Shown: positions 8,766-16,402 of the stretch, piece by piece
Position numbering within the stretch: the stretch's first letter is position 1
How the letters are laid out: every line of letters begins with the position of its first letter
NCBI RefSeq assembly: GCF_007301515.1
Contig: NZ_CP041666.1
Span: forward strand, 310,001 to 374,000
DNA from: Radiobacillus deserti
GTDB lineage: Bacteria; Bacillota; Bacilli; Bacillales; Amphibacillaceae
DNA length: 64,000 bases
Reading direction: 5' to 3'
Position numbers and translations under genes: made by a program
Notes under the pieces: generated by a model
What the model was told of the DNA's origin: nothing
The model's input: only the letters and a program-made list of their open reading frames with translations
Databases searched by the model: none

Positions 8766-9020
8766 ATGGGGTATTTTTTACCTCTTATTCAATTTACGAT
8801 TATTCTTTTCACCGTTTTCTTAGTCGTAAGACAAATCAATCGTCTACGTAAACCAGATCAAAATCCAATGGATTCTATGATAAAAAAAGAATGTCCGTAT
8901 TGTATTACTTCCATTGCAGAAAAGGCAATTAAATGTCCGAGCTGTGGTTCGGATCTAGAAAATTTTCCAAGGAATCAATCTATTCCTGCCAAGCAACAAG
9001 TGAAACTACGCATTAAATAA
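8766..9020 (+). CDS. Small membrane protein with a C-terminal zinc ribbon
   Basis: 84 residues from ATG 8766 (an in-frame ATG at 8742 would add eight). One N-terminal membrane segment (MGYFLPLIQFTIILFTVFLVV) is followed by a basic loop and two CPxC pairs (CPYC and CPSC), the classic zinc-ribbon. The tail is short and basic. A GGGGGAG lies about 10 nt upstream. Function unknown; it could be a zinc-sensing or protein-binding membrane anchor. Next gene is a bactofilin, but a role in that system is only guesswork. Confidence 0.6.
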   Translation: MGYFLPLIQFTIILFTVFLVVRQINRLRKPDQNPMDSMIKKECPYCITSIAEKAIKCPSCGSDLENFPRNQSIPAKQQVKLRIK

Positions 9021-9124
9021 AATACGTCTACAGTCTTAGCGTTCTTCCAACTCCCTTCCGTTTTGCTTAAGGACAAGCAACAATATAATTAAAATAAACG
9101 GAGTAGAAGGGTAGGTTGGTCTTC

Positions 9125-9847
9125 GTGATTTCGAGCCAATGGAGAGAATTAAAAATATCAGGAAGTGGAACTACTTCTGGCGGTTCATACGGATATGTGA
9201 AGATAAATGGAAGTGGAACCGTTTTGGGAGATTTAATATGTAAAGAATTCGTATCTGGAGGTAGCTCCAAAGTCGAAGGAGATTTGACCATTGAATTAGT
9301 TGACATAAAGGGGAAAACTAGTATTGAAGGAAGCATGCAAGCTCAAACAGTGCAAGTCCAGGGGACGTGTAAAGTTGCAGGGAGTGCATCTGTCCGGGAA
9401 TTAATAGTAAAAGGGACTACTAAAATTGCAGGGGCAATAATTGGAGAAGAATTACTTTTTAAAGGTGCTTTAAAGGTCAATGGCGACTGTGATGTTACGC
9501 AAGCCAGAATGCACGGATCTTTTACGGTATCTGGTTCGCTTAAGACAGAGTTCTTATCTGTTAAACTTCATGGAAGATGTTCGGCCACATCCATTTATGC
9601 AAAGAGGTTAGAGGTAGTAAAAGGTGGCTTCTCATTCGGGTTAGAGAACCTGTTTGAAGGGTTAGCAAAAGAACTCCGAACAGATATGATTGAGGGCGAA
9701 GCAATCTATCTAGAGCATACAAGAGCGAATACCGTAAGAGGTAAAAACGTGCACATAGGTCCAAATTGTCAGATTAAATATGTAGAATACAAAGAAGAAA
9801 TCACTATTGCACCAGATGCAGTAGTAAGAGAGAAAAAACAAGTGTAG
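9125..9847 (+). CDS. Bactofilin-like polymer-forming protein
   Basis: About 240 residues dominated by repeating short beta strands with Gly/Ser turns (ISGSGTTSGG, KINGSGTVLGD, KGTTKIAG), as in bactofilin/DUF583 beta-helix proteins and Bacillus YhbE/YhbF. These polymerise without nucleotide into filaments at the membrane. The central FSFGLENLFEGLAKELRT interrupts the repeats. The start is uncertain: GTG 9125 has GTAGG 9 nt upstream, while TTG 9116 is too close to it. The stop overlaps the terminator stem. Confidence 0.75.
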   Translation: MISSQWRELKISGSGTTSGGSYGYVKINGSGTVLGDLICKEFVSGGSSKVEGDLTIELVDIKGKTSIEGSMQAQTVQVQGTCKVAGSASVRELIVKGTTKIAGAIIGEELLFKGALKVNGDCDVTQARMHGSFTVSGSLKTEFLSVKLHGRCSATSIYAKRLEVVKGGFSFGLENLFEGLAKELRTDMIEGEAIYLEHTRANTVRGKNVHIGPNCQIKYVEYKEEITIAPDAVVREKKQV

Positions 9848-9864
9848 GATCTACACTTGTTTTA
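9836..9864. terminator. Terminator embracing the bactofilin stop codon
   Basis: AAACAAGTGTAG and CTACACTTGTTT form a near-perfect stem with GAT loop; A-run before and TTTTAATTTT after, so it may act on both strands. Confidence 0.85.
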
Positions 9865-9903
9865 ATTTTCAGATTATTAATGTCCTGGGAAATATTACCC
9901 GAA

Positions 9904-10521
9904 CTATCGGGATATATATTTATTATTATCGATCCAGAATCTCCATGGGTAATCCTTCGCTGCTCCACTATTATCTATTCCAATACGTGGACCAGATTTA
10001 ATGGAAAAAGACATAAATTCCTTAGGTTTATGGCTAATCCAAAGAGGTGGCTCCTTTAGTGTATGTCCATAGTCTTGTAATGTTATACCAAGTGCTTTTG
10101 TTAGTTTTCCAGGACCGTTCGTCATTTGGTAAGGTGTTTTTACGTTTGGTCGTCTTTTTCTCATCAGCTCTTGATTGTAATAAGGTTCAATACCACGTAC
10201 AAGTATGGCTTCCGGCTTATCGATTGGTCCCGACACAACATTAAACAGATTATGGGTGTGCATGGTGTACATATAGGCATTTCCAGAAGGCCCGAACATA
10301 ACTTCTGTTCGTTTTGTTCTTCGGTTATTATAGCTATGAGCTGCTCGGTCTTCAGGCCCTTTGTAAGCTTCTGTTTCTACTATAATTCCTCCTGCTAACC
10401 CCTCCTCGGTTTCTTTCCAGAGCACACAACCTAATAAAGCTTGTGCTAAGTCTAACGTTTGTTTTTCATAAAAGGAAGTTGGGAGAGGGGGATGTAGCTT
10501 TATCATCTCTGTATTTTTCAT
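9904..10521 (-). CDS. 3-methyladenine DNA glycosylase (AAG/Mpg family)
   Basis: A 205-residue protein of the usual AAG length. The family core is visible: LLGCVLWKE, the catalytic Glu in IIVETEAYKGPEDRAAHSYNNRRT, MFGPSGNAYMYTMHTHNLFNVV, and TNGPGKLTKALGI. It flips out and excises alkylated purines (3-methyladenine, hypoxanthine) in base-excision repair. Monocistronic on the minus strand. GAAAGGC upstream is only a modest ribosome site; an internal ATG six codons in is possible. Confidence 0.92.
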   Translation of the reverse strand: MKNTEMIKLHPPLPTSFYEKQTLDLAQALLGCVLWKETEEGLAGGIIVETEAYKGPEDRAAHSYNNRRTKRTEVMFGPSGNAYMYTMHTHNLFNVVSGPIDKPEAILVRGIEPYYNQELMRKRRPNVKTPYQMTNGPGKLTKALGITLQDYGHTLKEPPLWISHKPKEFMSFSIKSGPRIGIDNSGAAKDYPWRFWIDNNKYISR

Positions 10522-10563
10522 ACTAATTAGCCTTTCTATGAAATCGTTATGCCTTATTCTAAC

Positions 10564-10593
10564 AAGAAAAAACAGCCTCTGGAAAGAGGCTGT
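10564..10593 (-). terminator. Terminator of the ectABC operon
   Basis: On the minus strand ACAGCCTCTTTCCAGAGGCTGT folds into a strong hairpin followed by TTTTTTC. Confidence 0.9.
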
Positions 10594-10605
10594 ACGTTAC
10601 TAGTA

Positions 10606-10998
10606 TTAATCTTCATCTACAGGATAAACACCATTTTCATCATGAACTTCGTTGCCAGTTAATGGCGGATTGAATACACACACCATTCTCATATCAGAAT
10701 CAGGGTGTGCGCGCAGTAAATGCTCGTCATGCTTATCTAACGCATAAATCATATCTTTTTTTATTGGCCAAACTTTATTGTCACTAAGTGTAACTACTTC
10801 TCCCTCACCCTCGATACAATAAACAGCTTCTAGGTGATTTTGATACCAAATATGAGTTTCCGTGCCGGCCTTTATAATGGTGTCATTTACAGAGTATCCC
10901 ATGCCGTCTTTTTTTGTAAGAAGTCTTCGACTTACCCACGTTCCTCCGTCAACTTCCTTCTCTGTTCCTAAAATGTCTTTTAATGCAACTACTTTCAT
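10606..10998 (-). CDS. ectC: L-ectoine synthase
   Basis: 130 residues, normal for EctC. A cupin-fold cyclase that closes N-gamma-acetyl-diaminobutyrate to ectoine with loss of water. Family features seen: MKVVALKDILGTEKEV at the start, WVSRRLLTKKDGMGYSVND, the metal-binding cupin segment WYQNHLEAVYCIEGEGEV, and VCVFNPPLTGNEVHDE near the end. ATG 10998 has GAGGAAC upstream. It is the last gene of ectABC, 18 bp after ectB, and is followed by the operon terminator. Ectoine is a compatible solute for salt stress. Confidence 0.97.
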   Translation of the reverse strand: MKVVALKDILGTEKEVDGGTWVSRRLLTKKDGMGYSVNDTIIKAGTETHIWYQNHLEAVYCIEGEGEVVTLSDNKVWPIKKDMIYALDKHDEHLLRAHPDSDMRMVCVFNPPLTGNEVHDENGVYPVDED

Positions 10999-11016
10999 GT
11001 CTAGTTCCTCCTAAGT

Positions 11017-12294
11017 TTAATTCGCAACTGGTTCTTTTGTTAGCTCTTTAACACTTTCTTCAATGATTTGGAGTCCTTTTTCAAGGCCATCTTTATCAAT
11101 ATTTAGAGGCGGGAAAAGCTTAAAGACTTCATCTTTTGGTCCAGAAGTTTCCATAATCAAACCATTTTCAAAGGCCTTCGCCGCAACTTTGTTTGATAGA
11201 CCATCTACTTCTGAGCTGATCCCAACCATAAATCCTCTACCTTTAACTTCTCCTTTGAGCTCAGGGTAATCCTTCACAATTTTAGATAGAAAATCATAGA
11301 TTATCGTAGATTTTTCTTGAATCTCATTTTCGAAGGATTCATTTTCCCAGTAAGTTAGAGCGGCAGTTGCCGTTACAAAGGCGTGGTTGTTTCCACGGAA
11401 TGTACCATTGTGTTCGCCAGGCTCCCAAATATCTAAATCTGGTCGGAATAACGTAACAGCGAATGGTAACCCGTATCCGCTTAATGATTTGGATAGGCAA
11501 ACGATATCTGGTTTGATCCCTGCTTTTTCAAAACTAAAGAATGTGCCAGTACGACCGACACCTGCTTGCACATCATCGACGATAAGTAAGATACCCCAGC
11601 GGTTACATATTTCTTCAATTCGTTTTAACCATTCGAAGCGAGCAGCGTTAATTCCACCTTCACCTTGAACTGTTTCTAGAATCATGGCTGCAGGAATTTC
11701 TACACCACTTCCATTGTCTTCTAGGAATCTTTCTAAATAGTCTAATGTATCAAGCTCATCGTTAACGAAATTATCGTATGGCATGGTTACCACGTTTTGT
11801 AATGGAATTCCAGCACCTTTACGTTTAAAAGCATTTCCTGTCACAGACAGGGAACCAATTGTCATACCATGAAAACCATTTGTAAAGCTAATAACATCTG
11901 TACGGCCAGTAACCTTTCTAGCAAGCTTAAGTGCGCTTTCTACTGTATTTGTACCGGTCGGTCCTGGAAACATGATTTTATAATCAAGATTACGAGGTTT
12001 TAGGATAACGTCATTAAATTTCTTTATAAAATCAGCTTTAGCGGTTGTAGCCATATCTAGCGAATGGGTGATTCCATCTTCTGAAATATATTCAATTAAT
12101 TTCTTTTTCATAGTTGGATCGTTGTGACCATAATTTAGTGCACCTGCACCTGAGAAGAAATCAATGTATTCATTTCCTTCTTTATCCCACATTTTGTAGC
12201 CTTTTGCTTTTGTGAAAATGGTAGGGAAGCTACGGCAGTAACTGCGCACCTCGGATTCCAATTGTTCAAATATACCTAATTCGTTTTGAGTCAA
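11017..12294 (-). CDS. ectB: L-2,4-diaminobutyrate transaminase (ectoine pathway)
   Basis: A 425-residue class-III aminotransferase that makes diaminobutyrate from aspartate semialdehyde and glutamate. The pyridoxal-phosphate lysine is Lys269 in CLSKSLSGYGLP; the VDDVQAGVGRTG segment carries the Asp that holds the pyridine nitrogen; FFSGAGALNYGHN and GFHGMTIGSLSVTGN are typical of EctB. The start is TTG 12294, 9 nt behind AAGGAGG. About 100 bp separate it from ectA, 18 bp from ectC; all three are probably one transcript. Confidence 0.97.
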   Translation of the reverse strand: MTQNELGIFEQLESEVRSYCRSFPTIFTKAKGYKMWDKEGNEYIDFFSGAGALNYGHNDPTMKKKLIEYISEDGITHSLDMATTAKADFIKKFNDVILKPRNLDYKIMFPGPTGTNTVESALKLARKVTGRTDVISFTNGFHGMTIGSLSVTGNAFKRKGAGIPLQNVVTMPYDNFVNDELDTLDYLERFLEDNGSGVEIPAAMILETVQGEGGINAARFEWLKRIEEICNRWGILLIVDDVQAGVGRTGTFFSFEKAGIKPDIVCLSKSLSGYGLPFAVTLFRPDLDIWEPGEHNGTFRGNNHAFVTATAALTYWENESFENEIQEKSTIIYDFLSKIVKDYPELKGEVKGRGFMVGISSEVDGLSNKVAAKAFENGLIMETSGPKDEVFKLFPPLNIDKDGLEKGLQIIEESVKELTKEPVAN

Positions 12295-12394
12295 CGTTGA
12301 TATCCTCCTTAAGAAACATTATAGGTTTAATACCCGTGGGTTTTATTAATAAACCTACTTAATCTTTGCTTTTTATCAAAATTACCGTTGTCAT

Positions 12395-12934
12395 TTATTC
12401 TTCTTTTGGTCTCAACGGACCAACTCTAAAACTTAACTCTGCTTCATGTTCATCTCCAGGAAATAAATCCTGTGCAAAACATTCCGTGACCGTGCATTTT
12501 GTGTCATGGTCTCTGGCGAGTCGTTTAAAAAGGGATTGGGATGCTTTATTAGATGGAGTAACAGTTGCTTCCACAAAGCGAACATCTTTACATGCTCTTC
12601 TGTTAACTAGTGCATTTAAGAGCTTGGATGCAATTCCTTTTCCACGTTGGGATGAATCTACACCAATCTGCCAAATAAATACTACATCTGATTGTTCAGG
12701 GGGGATAAATGCGGTTACGAATCCTACGAGTTTGTCATTTTCTTTTGCTACTACACATGTTTCTCGAAAGTACTTGCTCATCATGATATATTTGTAAGCT
12801 GAGTTTTGATCCAATGTTGATTGGTTCACTAGTTCCCACATCGCGGTTCCGTCTTTTGGTATCGGTTTTTCAAAAGTCACCGTGTCCATCGTGTCCATAA
12901 CAGGGACAGTTGCCGTCTGATTACTAATTGTCAA
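12395..12934 (-). CDS. ectA: L-2,4-diaminobutyric acid acetyltransferase
   Basis: About 179 residues with a GNAT fold. It acetylates the gamma-amino group of diaminobutyrate using acetyl-CoA. The acetyl-CoA loop appears as IGVDSSQRGKGIASKLL, and FEATVTPSNKASQSLFKRLAR follows as in EctA. The start is unclear: TTG 12934 lies just 2 nt after AAGGAGG (tight), and the first in-frame ATG is about 12 codons later. First gene of ectABC. Confidence 0.93.
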   Translation of the reverse strand: MTISNQTATVPVMDTMDTVTFEKPIPKDGTAMWELVNQSTLDQNSAYKYIMMSKYFRETCVVAKENDKLVGFVTAFIPPEQSDVVFIWQIGVDSSQRGKGIASKLLNALVNRRACKDVRFVEATVTPSNKASQSLFKRLARDHDTKCTVTECFAQDLFPGDEHEAELSFRVGPLRPKEE

Positions 12935-12962
12935 TTCCTCCTTAGAGTTTAATCACCTTTTA

Positions 12963-12991
12963 ATAATAGGATTAATCGTAAGCATGCGCAA
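12963..12991 (-). promoter_or_regulatory. Candidate ectABC promoter
   Basis: On the minus strand TTGCGC (12986-12991), 17-bp spacer, TATTAT (12963-12968); transcription would start near 12956, about 20 nt before the ribosome site. The -35 is a weak match. Osmotic control is expected from family knowledge but no operator was recognised. Confidence 0.4.
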
Positions 12992-13246
12992 ATCAGTTAA
13001 AACGTGATAAGAGAGCATTAAGTGGACTGACTTAGCATTAAACGAGCTCAAATAGTCTAACCTAAAGAATCCTACCATTTTGTTGGAATTTCTTACCGAT
13101 ATACAAATACCGATCCCTCTAGAAATGAAACCGTAATCTTAAAGAAATGACTGTAGCATAAGGGTTAAAGGTGTTTTTGTATGAAGAAGCTAGAAGGAGA
13201 TAGGAAGAGTAAAAAGAAGATGTAAAATATTTTGCGATTTATTTAC

Positions 13247-13279
13247 AAAAAAAAACCGCCCACTTGGGGCGGTAAAAAA
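13247..13279 (-). terminator. Terminator of katA
   Basis: Minus strand: ACCGCCCCAAGTGGGCGGT stem followed by at least eight T residues; lies about 30 bp after the katA stop. Confidence 0.9.
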
Positions 13280-13304
13280 TGGAATGAACTAGTTTAATAG
13301 AATA

Positions 13305-14762
13305 TTAAACGTTTTGAGGTACTTGTAAGCCAAGACCTTCTGCTACACGAGTACCGTACTCTGGATCAGCTTTGTAAAAATGTGAAATTTGACGAAGCTT
13401 AATTTCGTCTTTTTCAACACCTTGTAAGCCACCTACAACAGCGTTAACAAGACGAGTACGCTCTTCTGGACTCATAAGACGATATAAATCACCAGCTTGT
13501 GTGTAGTGATCGTTATGATCGTAAGCTACGCTGTCTGCAAAACCAGAAACTTCAAATGGAGCGATTTTGTTTTCAGGAGTTTCAACCGGTCCATTGTAGC
13601 TATTAGGTTCATAGTTTGGAGCACCGCCGCCATTACCATCAAAGCGCAATTGACCATCACGTTGATAGTTATGAACTGGTGCTTTAGAAGCATTGATTGG
13701 CAATGCGTTATGGTTAGCACCGACGCGATAACGGTGTGCATCAGAGTATGCAAATAAACGACCTTGTAGCATTTTATCCGGAGAAGCTTCAATACCTGGT
13801 ACAAAGTTACCAGGTGAGAAAGTAGCTTGTTCTACTTCAGCGAAGTAGTTCTCTGGATTTTTGTTAAGTGTCATTTTACCAACTTCAACAAGTGGATAGT
13901 CTTTGTGAGACCATACTTTTGTAACATCGAATGGATCGAAACGATAGCTATTTGCATCCTCTAAAGGCATGATTTGAACATAAAGCGTCCAAGATGGGAA
14001 GTCACCATCTTCAATAGCGTTGTAAAGATCTTCAATATGGTAATCTGGATTTTCACCTGCTAGTTTTCCAGCTAATGCTTCATCCATGTTTTTAACACCT
14101 TGATCAGAGATGAAGTGGTATTTTACCCATACACCTTCACCTTGCTCATTTACCCACTTGAATGTGTGGCTTCCATATCCGTTCATATGACGAAGAGTTG
14201 CTGGTAAACCACGGTCTCCGTGTAAATAAGTTACTTGGTGTAAAGATTCTGGAGAGTGAGACCAGAAATCCCATACCATGTTAGGATCTTTTAAGTGTGT
14301 GCGTGGGTTACGTTTTTGAGTGTGGATAAAGTCAGGGAACTTAATCGCATCACGAATAAAGAAGATAGGTGTGTTATTACCTACTAAATCGTAGTTTCCT
14401 TCATCTGTGTAGAATTTCACTGCAAATCCACGAGGGTCACGCACTGTATCCGCTGAACCAAGCTCTCCTGCTACAGTAGAGAAACGGATAAACATAGGCG
14501 TCTTTTTACCAACTTCAGATAAAAAGTTTGCTTTTGTGTATTTGGATAAGTCGTTTGTCACTTCGAAAACACCGTGTGCACCTGCACCTTTAGCGTGAAC
14601 TACACGTTCAGGTACTCTTTCACGGTTGAAATGAGCAAGCTTTTCTAATAGATGTACGTCTTGAATTAATGTTGGACCACGATGGCCTGCTGTGATGGAG
14701 TTTTGATTATCTCCAACGGGAGCGCCAGTGCTAGTCGTTAAGTATTTTTTGTCCGTACTCAA
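13305..14762 (-). CDS. katA: Vegetative haem catalase
   Basis: A 485-residue clade-3 small-subunit catalase that splits hydrogen peroxide to water and oxygen in the cytoplasm. Catalytic His56 lies in RVVHAKGAGAHG; the Asn is in VGNNTPIFFIRD; the haem-ligand Tyr339 is in RLFAYSDAHRYR. GDNQNSITAGHRGPTLIQD at the N-terminus is typical. Start TTG 14762 is 8 nt after AAGGAGAGGTG. It is preceded by a good promoter and a PerR box, and upstream in the same direction lies a Fur-type sRNA unit. Iron enzyme, so both peroxide and iron control make sense. Confidence 0.97.
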   Translation of the reverse strand: MSTDKKYLTTSTGAPVGDNQNSITAGHRGPTLIQDVHLLEKLAHFNRERVPERVVHAKGAGAHGVFEVTNDLSKYTKANFLSEVGKKTPMFIRFSTVAGELGSADTVRDPRGFAVKFYTDEGNYDLVGNNTPIFFIRDAIKFPDFIHTQKRNPRTHLKDPNMVWDFWSHSPESLHQVTYLHGDRGLPATLRHMNGYGSHTFKWVNEQGEGVWVKYHFISDQGVKNMDEALAGKLAGENPDYHIEDLYNAIEDGDFPSWTLYVQIMPLEDANSYRFDPFDVTKVWSHKDYPLVEVGKMTLNKNPENYFAEVEQATFSPGNFVPGIEASPDKMLQGRLFAYSDAHRYRVGANHNALPINASKAPVHNYQRDGQLRFDGNGGGAPNYEPNSYNGPVETPENKIAPFEVSGFADSVAYDHNDHYTQAGDLYRLMSPEERTRLVNAVVGGLQGVEKDEIKLRQISHFYKADPEYGTRVAEGLGLQVPQNV

Positions 14763-14804
14763 TGGTTTAACACCTCTCCTTTTAATGATTTAGTAACATG
14801 TACA

Positions 14805-14832
14805 ATTATAATATAAATCTATTAAAAATCAA
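14805..14832 (-). promoter_or_regulatory. katA promoter
   Basis: Minus strand TTGATT (14827-14832), 16-bp spacer, TATAAT (14805-14810). The transcript would start near 14798 and carry the AAGGAGAGGTG ribosome site of katA. Confidence 0.7.
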
Positions 14833-14839
14833 TATTTAT

Positions 14840-14854
14840 TTATAATAATTTTAA
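14840..14854. promoter_or_regulatory. PerR box upstream of katA
   Basis: TTATAATAATTTTAA matches the Bacillus PerR consensus TTATAATNATTATAA at all but one fixed position. It lies just upstream of the katA -35, fitting peroxide-inducible repression by PerR. A partial second half-site overlaps the -10. Confidence 0.75.
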
Positions 14855-15007
14855 TTAAAGGGTGGGTACCGAGAGTTTCATGTGGTGAAAACAAACGATA
14901 AGGGATGGACTTACCTTGAGAGGGGAAGACAGTTATTGAACTATTTATCATCTTAACATGTTTACAAGATATTGATAAATATAAACACTTTATTTAACAA
15001 AAAGAAC

Positions 15008-15162
15008 ATAAAAATAGAGACAGTCTATAAAGGAAACTGTCTCTGAGAGAAAACACTCTAAAGGGGTTCAAAGTTTTGTTAATTGGGGGTAAACAAAAGC
15101 AATCAATTGATCCTCAAAGTGTTTTCAAGTATCTAGTACATGTAAAGATGGAAGTGAACTAT
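15008..15162 (-). ncRNA. Putative Fur-controlled small RNA (FsrA-like)
   Basis: The predicted minus-strand transcript starts near 15162 and ends near 15008, about 155 nt. After an unstructured 5' part it has a closing stem GAAAACACT/AGTGTTTTC (15118-15126 with 15049-15057), an inner hairpin TTTTGTT/AACAAAA (15092-15098 with 15074-15080) whose loop reads TACCCCCAATT, a second C-run (GAACCCCT, near 15062-15069), and a terminator hairpin (AGAGACAGT/ACTGTCTCT) followed by ATTTTTATG. No open frame of note lies in it. C-rich loops are how Bacillus FsrA pairs with ribosome sites of iron-protein mRNAs. The alternative is a terminated leader of katA. The homology to FsrA itself is not shown. Confidence 0.6.
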
Positions 15163-15168
15163 ACATGT

Positions 15169-15198
15169 ATTATAAATGATATTGATAATCATTTTCAA
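15169..15198 (-). promoter_or_regulatory. sRNA promoter with overlapping Fur box
   Basis: Minus strand TTGAAA (15193-15198), 18-bp spacer, perfect TATAAT (15169-15174). The 19-mer at 15178-15196 matches the Fur box GATAATGATAATCATTATC at 17 of 19 positions and lies exactly between and over these elements, so Fur-Fe binding should block RNA polymerase. The downstream plus-strand gene has its own promoter 100 bp away, so the box serves mainly the minus strand. Confidence 0.75.
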
Positions 15199-15300
15199 TA
15201 GGAAAGTGAAATTTTTTTCGCAATTACATCAGATTGGGAATTTTGTCCTATCAATTACTACTGTTAAATGATAAATGGTGCTTCTGTCGGGCTTCCGCCA

Positions 15301-15329
15301 TTCAATTTAGGATGCATACCGTTTATAAT
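15301..15329 (+). promoter_or_regulatory. Candidate promoter of the BASS transporter gene
   Basis: TTCAAT (15301-15306), 17-bp spacer, TATAAT (15324-15329), giving a short leader before AAGAAGGAGACG and ATG 15363. Confidence 0.55.
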
Positions 15330-15362
15330 CAAGGGTATGCCAGCCAAGAAGGAGACGAATGT

Positions 15363-16332
15363 ATGCTACGTATGATTGATCATTATTTGGAAAAAATGAT
15401 GGCGCTTATTGCGCCGCTAAGTGTCCTAATTGGAGTAATGCTAGAAACATGGCTCACTCCATTAGCAATACTGGTACCATGGATATTTGCTTTTATGACT
15501 TTTAATGGAAGCTTAGGTTCGTCCTTTGAGTCTTTGAAAAAGGCTATCCTTCATCCGGTGCCAATACTTCTTATTCTAAGTATCCTCCATATTATAATGC
15601 CTTTATGGGCTTGGGGGATTGGTACGCTTGTATTTCGTGGGGATTCACTCACAGTTACTGGATTAATTCTAGGAATGGTTATTCCTACCGGCATTACAAG
15701 TTTTATTTGGGTATCTATGAAACGGGGGCATACTGCACTTACATTATCCATTATTCTTATTGATACTATTCTTTCCCCGTTCGTTGTTCCTTTTGCCCTT
15801 TCTTTCTTTGTGGATGCATCTGTTGAAATGGATGTTTTAGGTATGATGAAAGGTTTGCTAGGCATGATTGTAATCCCATCAATTGTAGGGGTGGTCTTAA
15901 ACCATTTGACAAAGGGACAATCGAAAGAGAGGTTGTCTCCAATCCTTGCACCGTTTTCTAAGCTAGGCTTAGCCGCAGTAATTATGATTAATAGTGCAGT
16001 AGTAGCACCATACCTTGTCCCGTTTCATACACATTTAGTAAAGGTTGGGGCTACAGTGTTCTTTATTGCATTCACAGGGTATTTGCTTTCTTGGCTTTTC
16101 GGTCGTTTGTTAAAGCAGGATGAAGACGTGATCATAGCCTTGACATTTACAGGTGGGATGCGAAAATATAAGTGCGGGTGCAGTCATTGCAGTTGCCTAT
16201 TTTCCTTATGCTGTAGCAGTTCCAGTTGTTATAGGTATGTTGTTTCAACAAATACTTGCCTCTATATATGGGTACTTTATAGAAAATAAATTACGTGTAC
16301 ATTCTACTGTAGAATCATTAGAAGAAAAATAA
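15363..16332 (+). pseudogene. Bile acid:sodium symporter (BASS) family transporter, frameshifted
   Basis: ATG 15363 follows AAGAAGGAGACG; an upstream frame to 15234 lacks a ribosome site. The protein has about ten membrane segments and the BASS motifs GLILGMVIPTGITSF and ALTFTGGMR. At about 16160-16165 (GCGAAAATAT) one extra A shifts the frame: the zero frame ends in a Cys/Ser-rich nonsense tail at 16289, while the next frame reads NISAGAVIAVAYFPYAVAVP and ends at TAA 16332. Corrected length is about 322 residues, normal for YocS-like sodium-coupled organic-anion transporters. As written, the last two membrane segments are lost. Substrate unknown. Confidence 0.82.
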
Positions 16333-16352
16333 TAAAACCTCCATTATTAGGA

Positions 16353-16383
16353 TTGACTCTTACGTTGCGTCATAGTTTAAGAT
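16353..16383 (+). promoter_or_regulatory. MerR-type promoter with long spacer
   Basis: TTGACT (16353-16358), 19-bp spacer, TAAGAT (16378-16383). The spacer contains the imperfect dyad CTTACGTTGCGTCATAG, as in TipA/Mta-type operators. Long 19-bp spacers are the hallmark of promoters that MerR proteins untwist. The leader would be only about 13 nt. Confidence 0.75.
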
Positions 16384-16402
16384 GAAATCGAGGTGGTTGA
16401 TC

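Larger units (their letters stand above)
12935..13304. other. Spacer between ectA and katA
   Basis: 370 bp. It contains the ectA ribosome site and promoter on the minus strand, then about 200 bp with no convincing gene, and finally the katA terminator near 13247-13279. A 14-codon frame near 13182 was not called. Confidence 0.5.
14763..15362. other. 600-bp divergent spacer: katA control region, sRNA unit, transporter promoter
   Basis: Holds, in order: katA promoter (14805-14832), PerR box (14840-14854), an uncalled 24-codon frame near 14880-14955, the terminator, body and promoter of a putative minus-strand sRNA (15008-15198), and the plus-strand transporter promoter (15301-15329). It is one of the most densely regulated stretches in the window. 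Confidence 0.65.

Noticed and set aside
13182..13224. 14-codon Lys-rich frame after AAAGGTG upstream of the katA terminator
   Set aside because: Too short, low-complexity (Lys/Glu) and without other support.
14877..14955. 24-codon plus-strand frame with GTG start (VKTNDKGWTYLERGRQLL) between katA and the sRNA unit
   Set aside because: No ribosome site of useful strength, very short, no family resemblance; may be a relic but cannot be supported.
15016..15130. Riboswitch on the plus strand ahead of the BASS transporter
   Set aside because: The stem has no U-tract on the plus strand, matches no riboswitch core I know, and the transporter has its own promoter downstream; the minus-strand sRNA reading explains it better.
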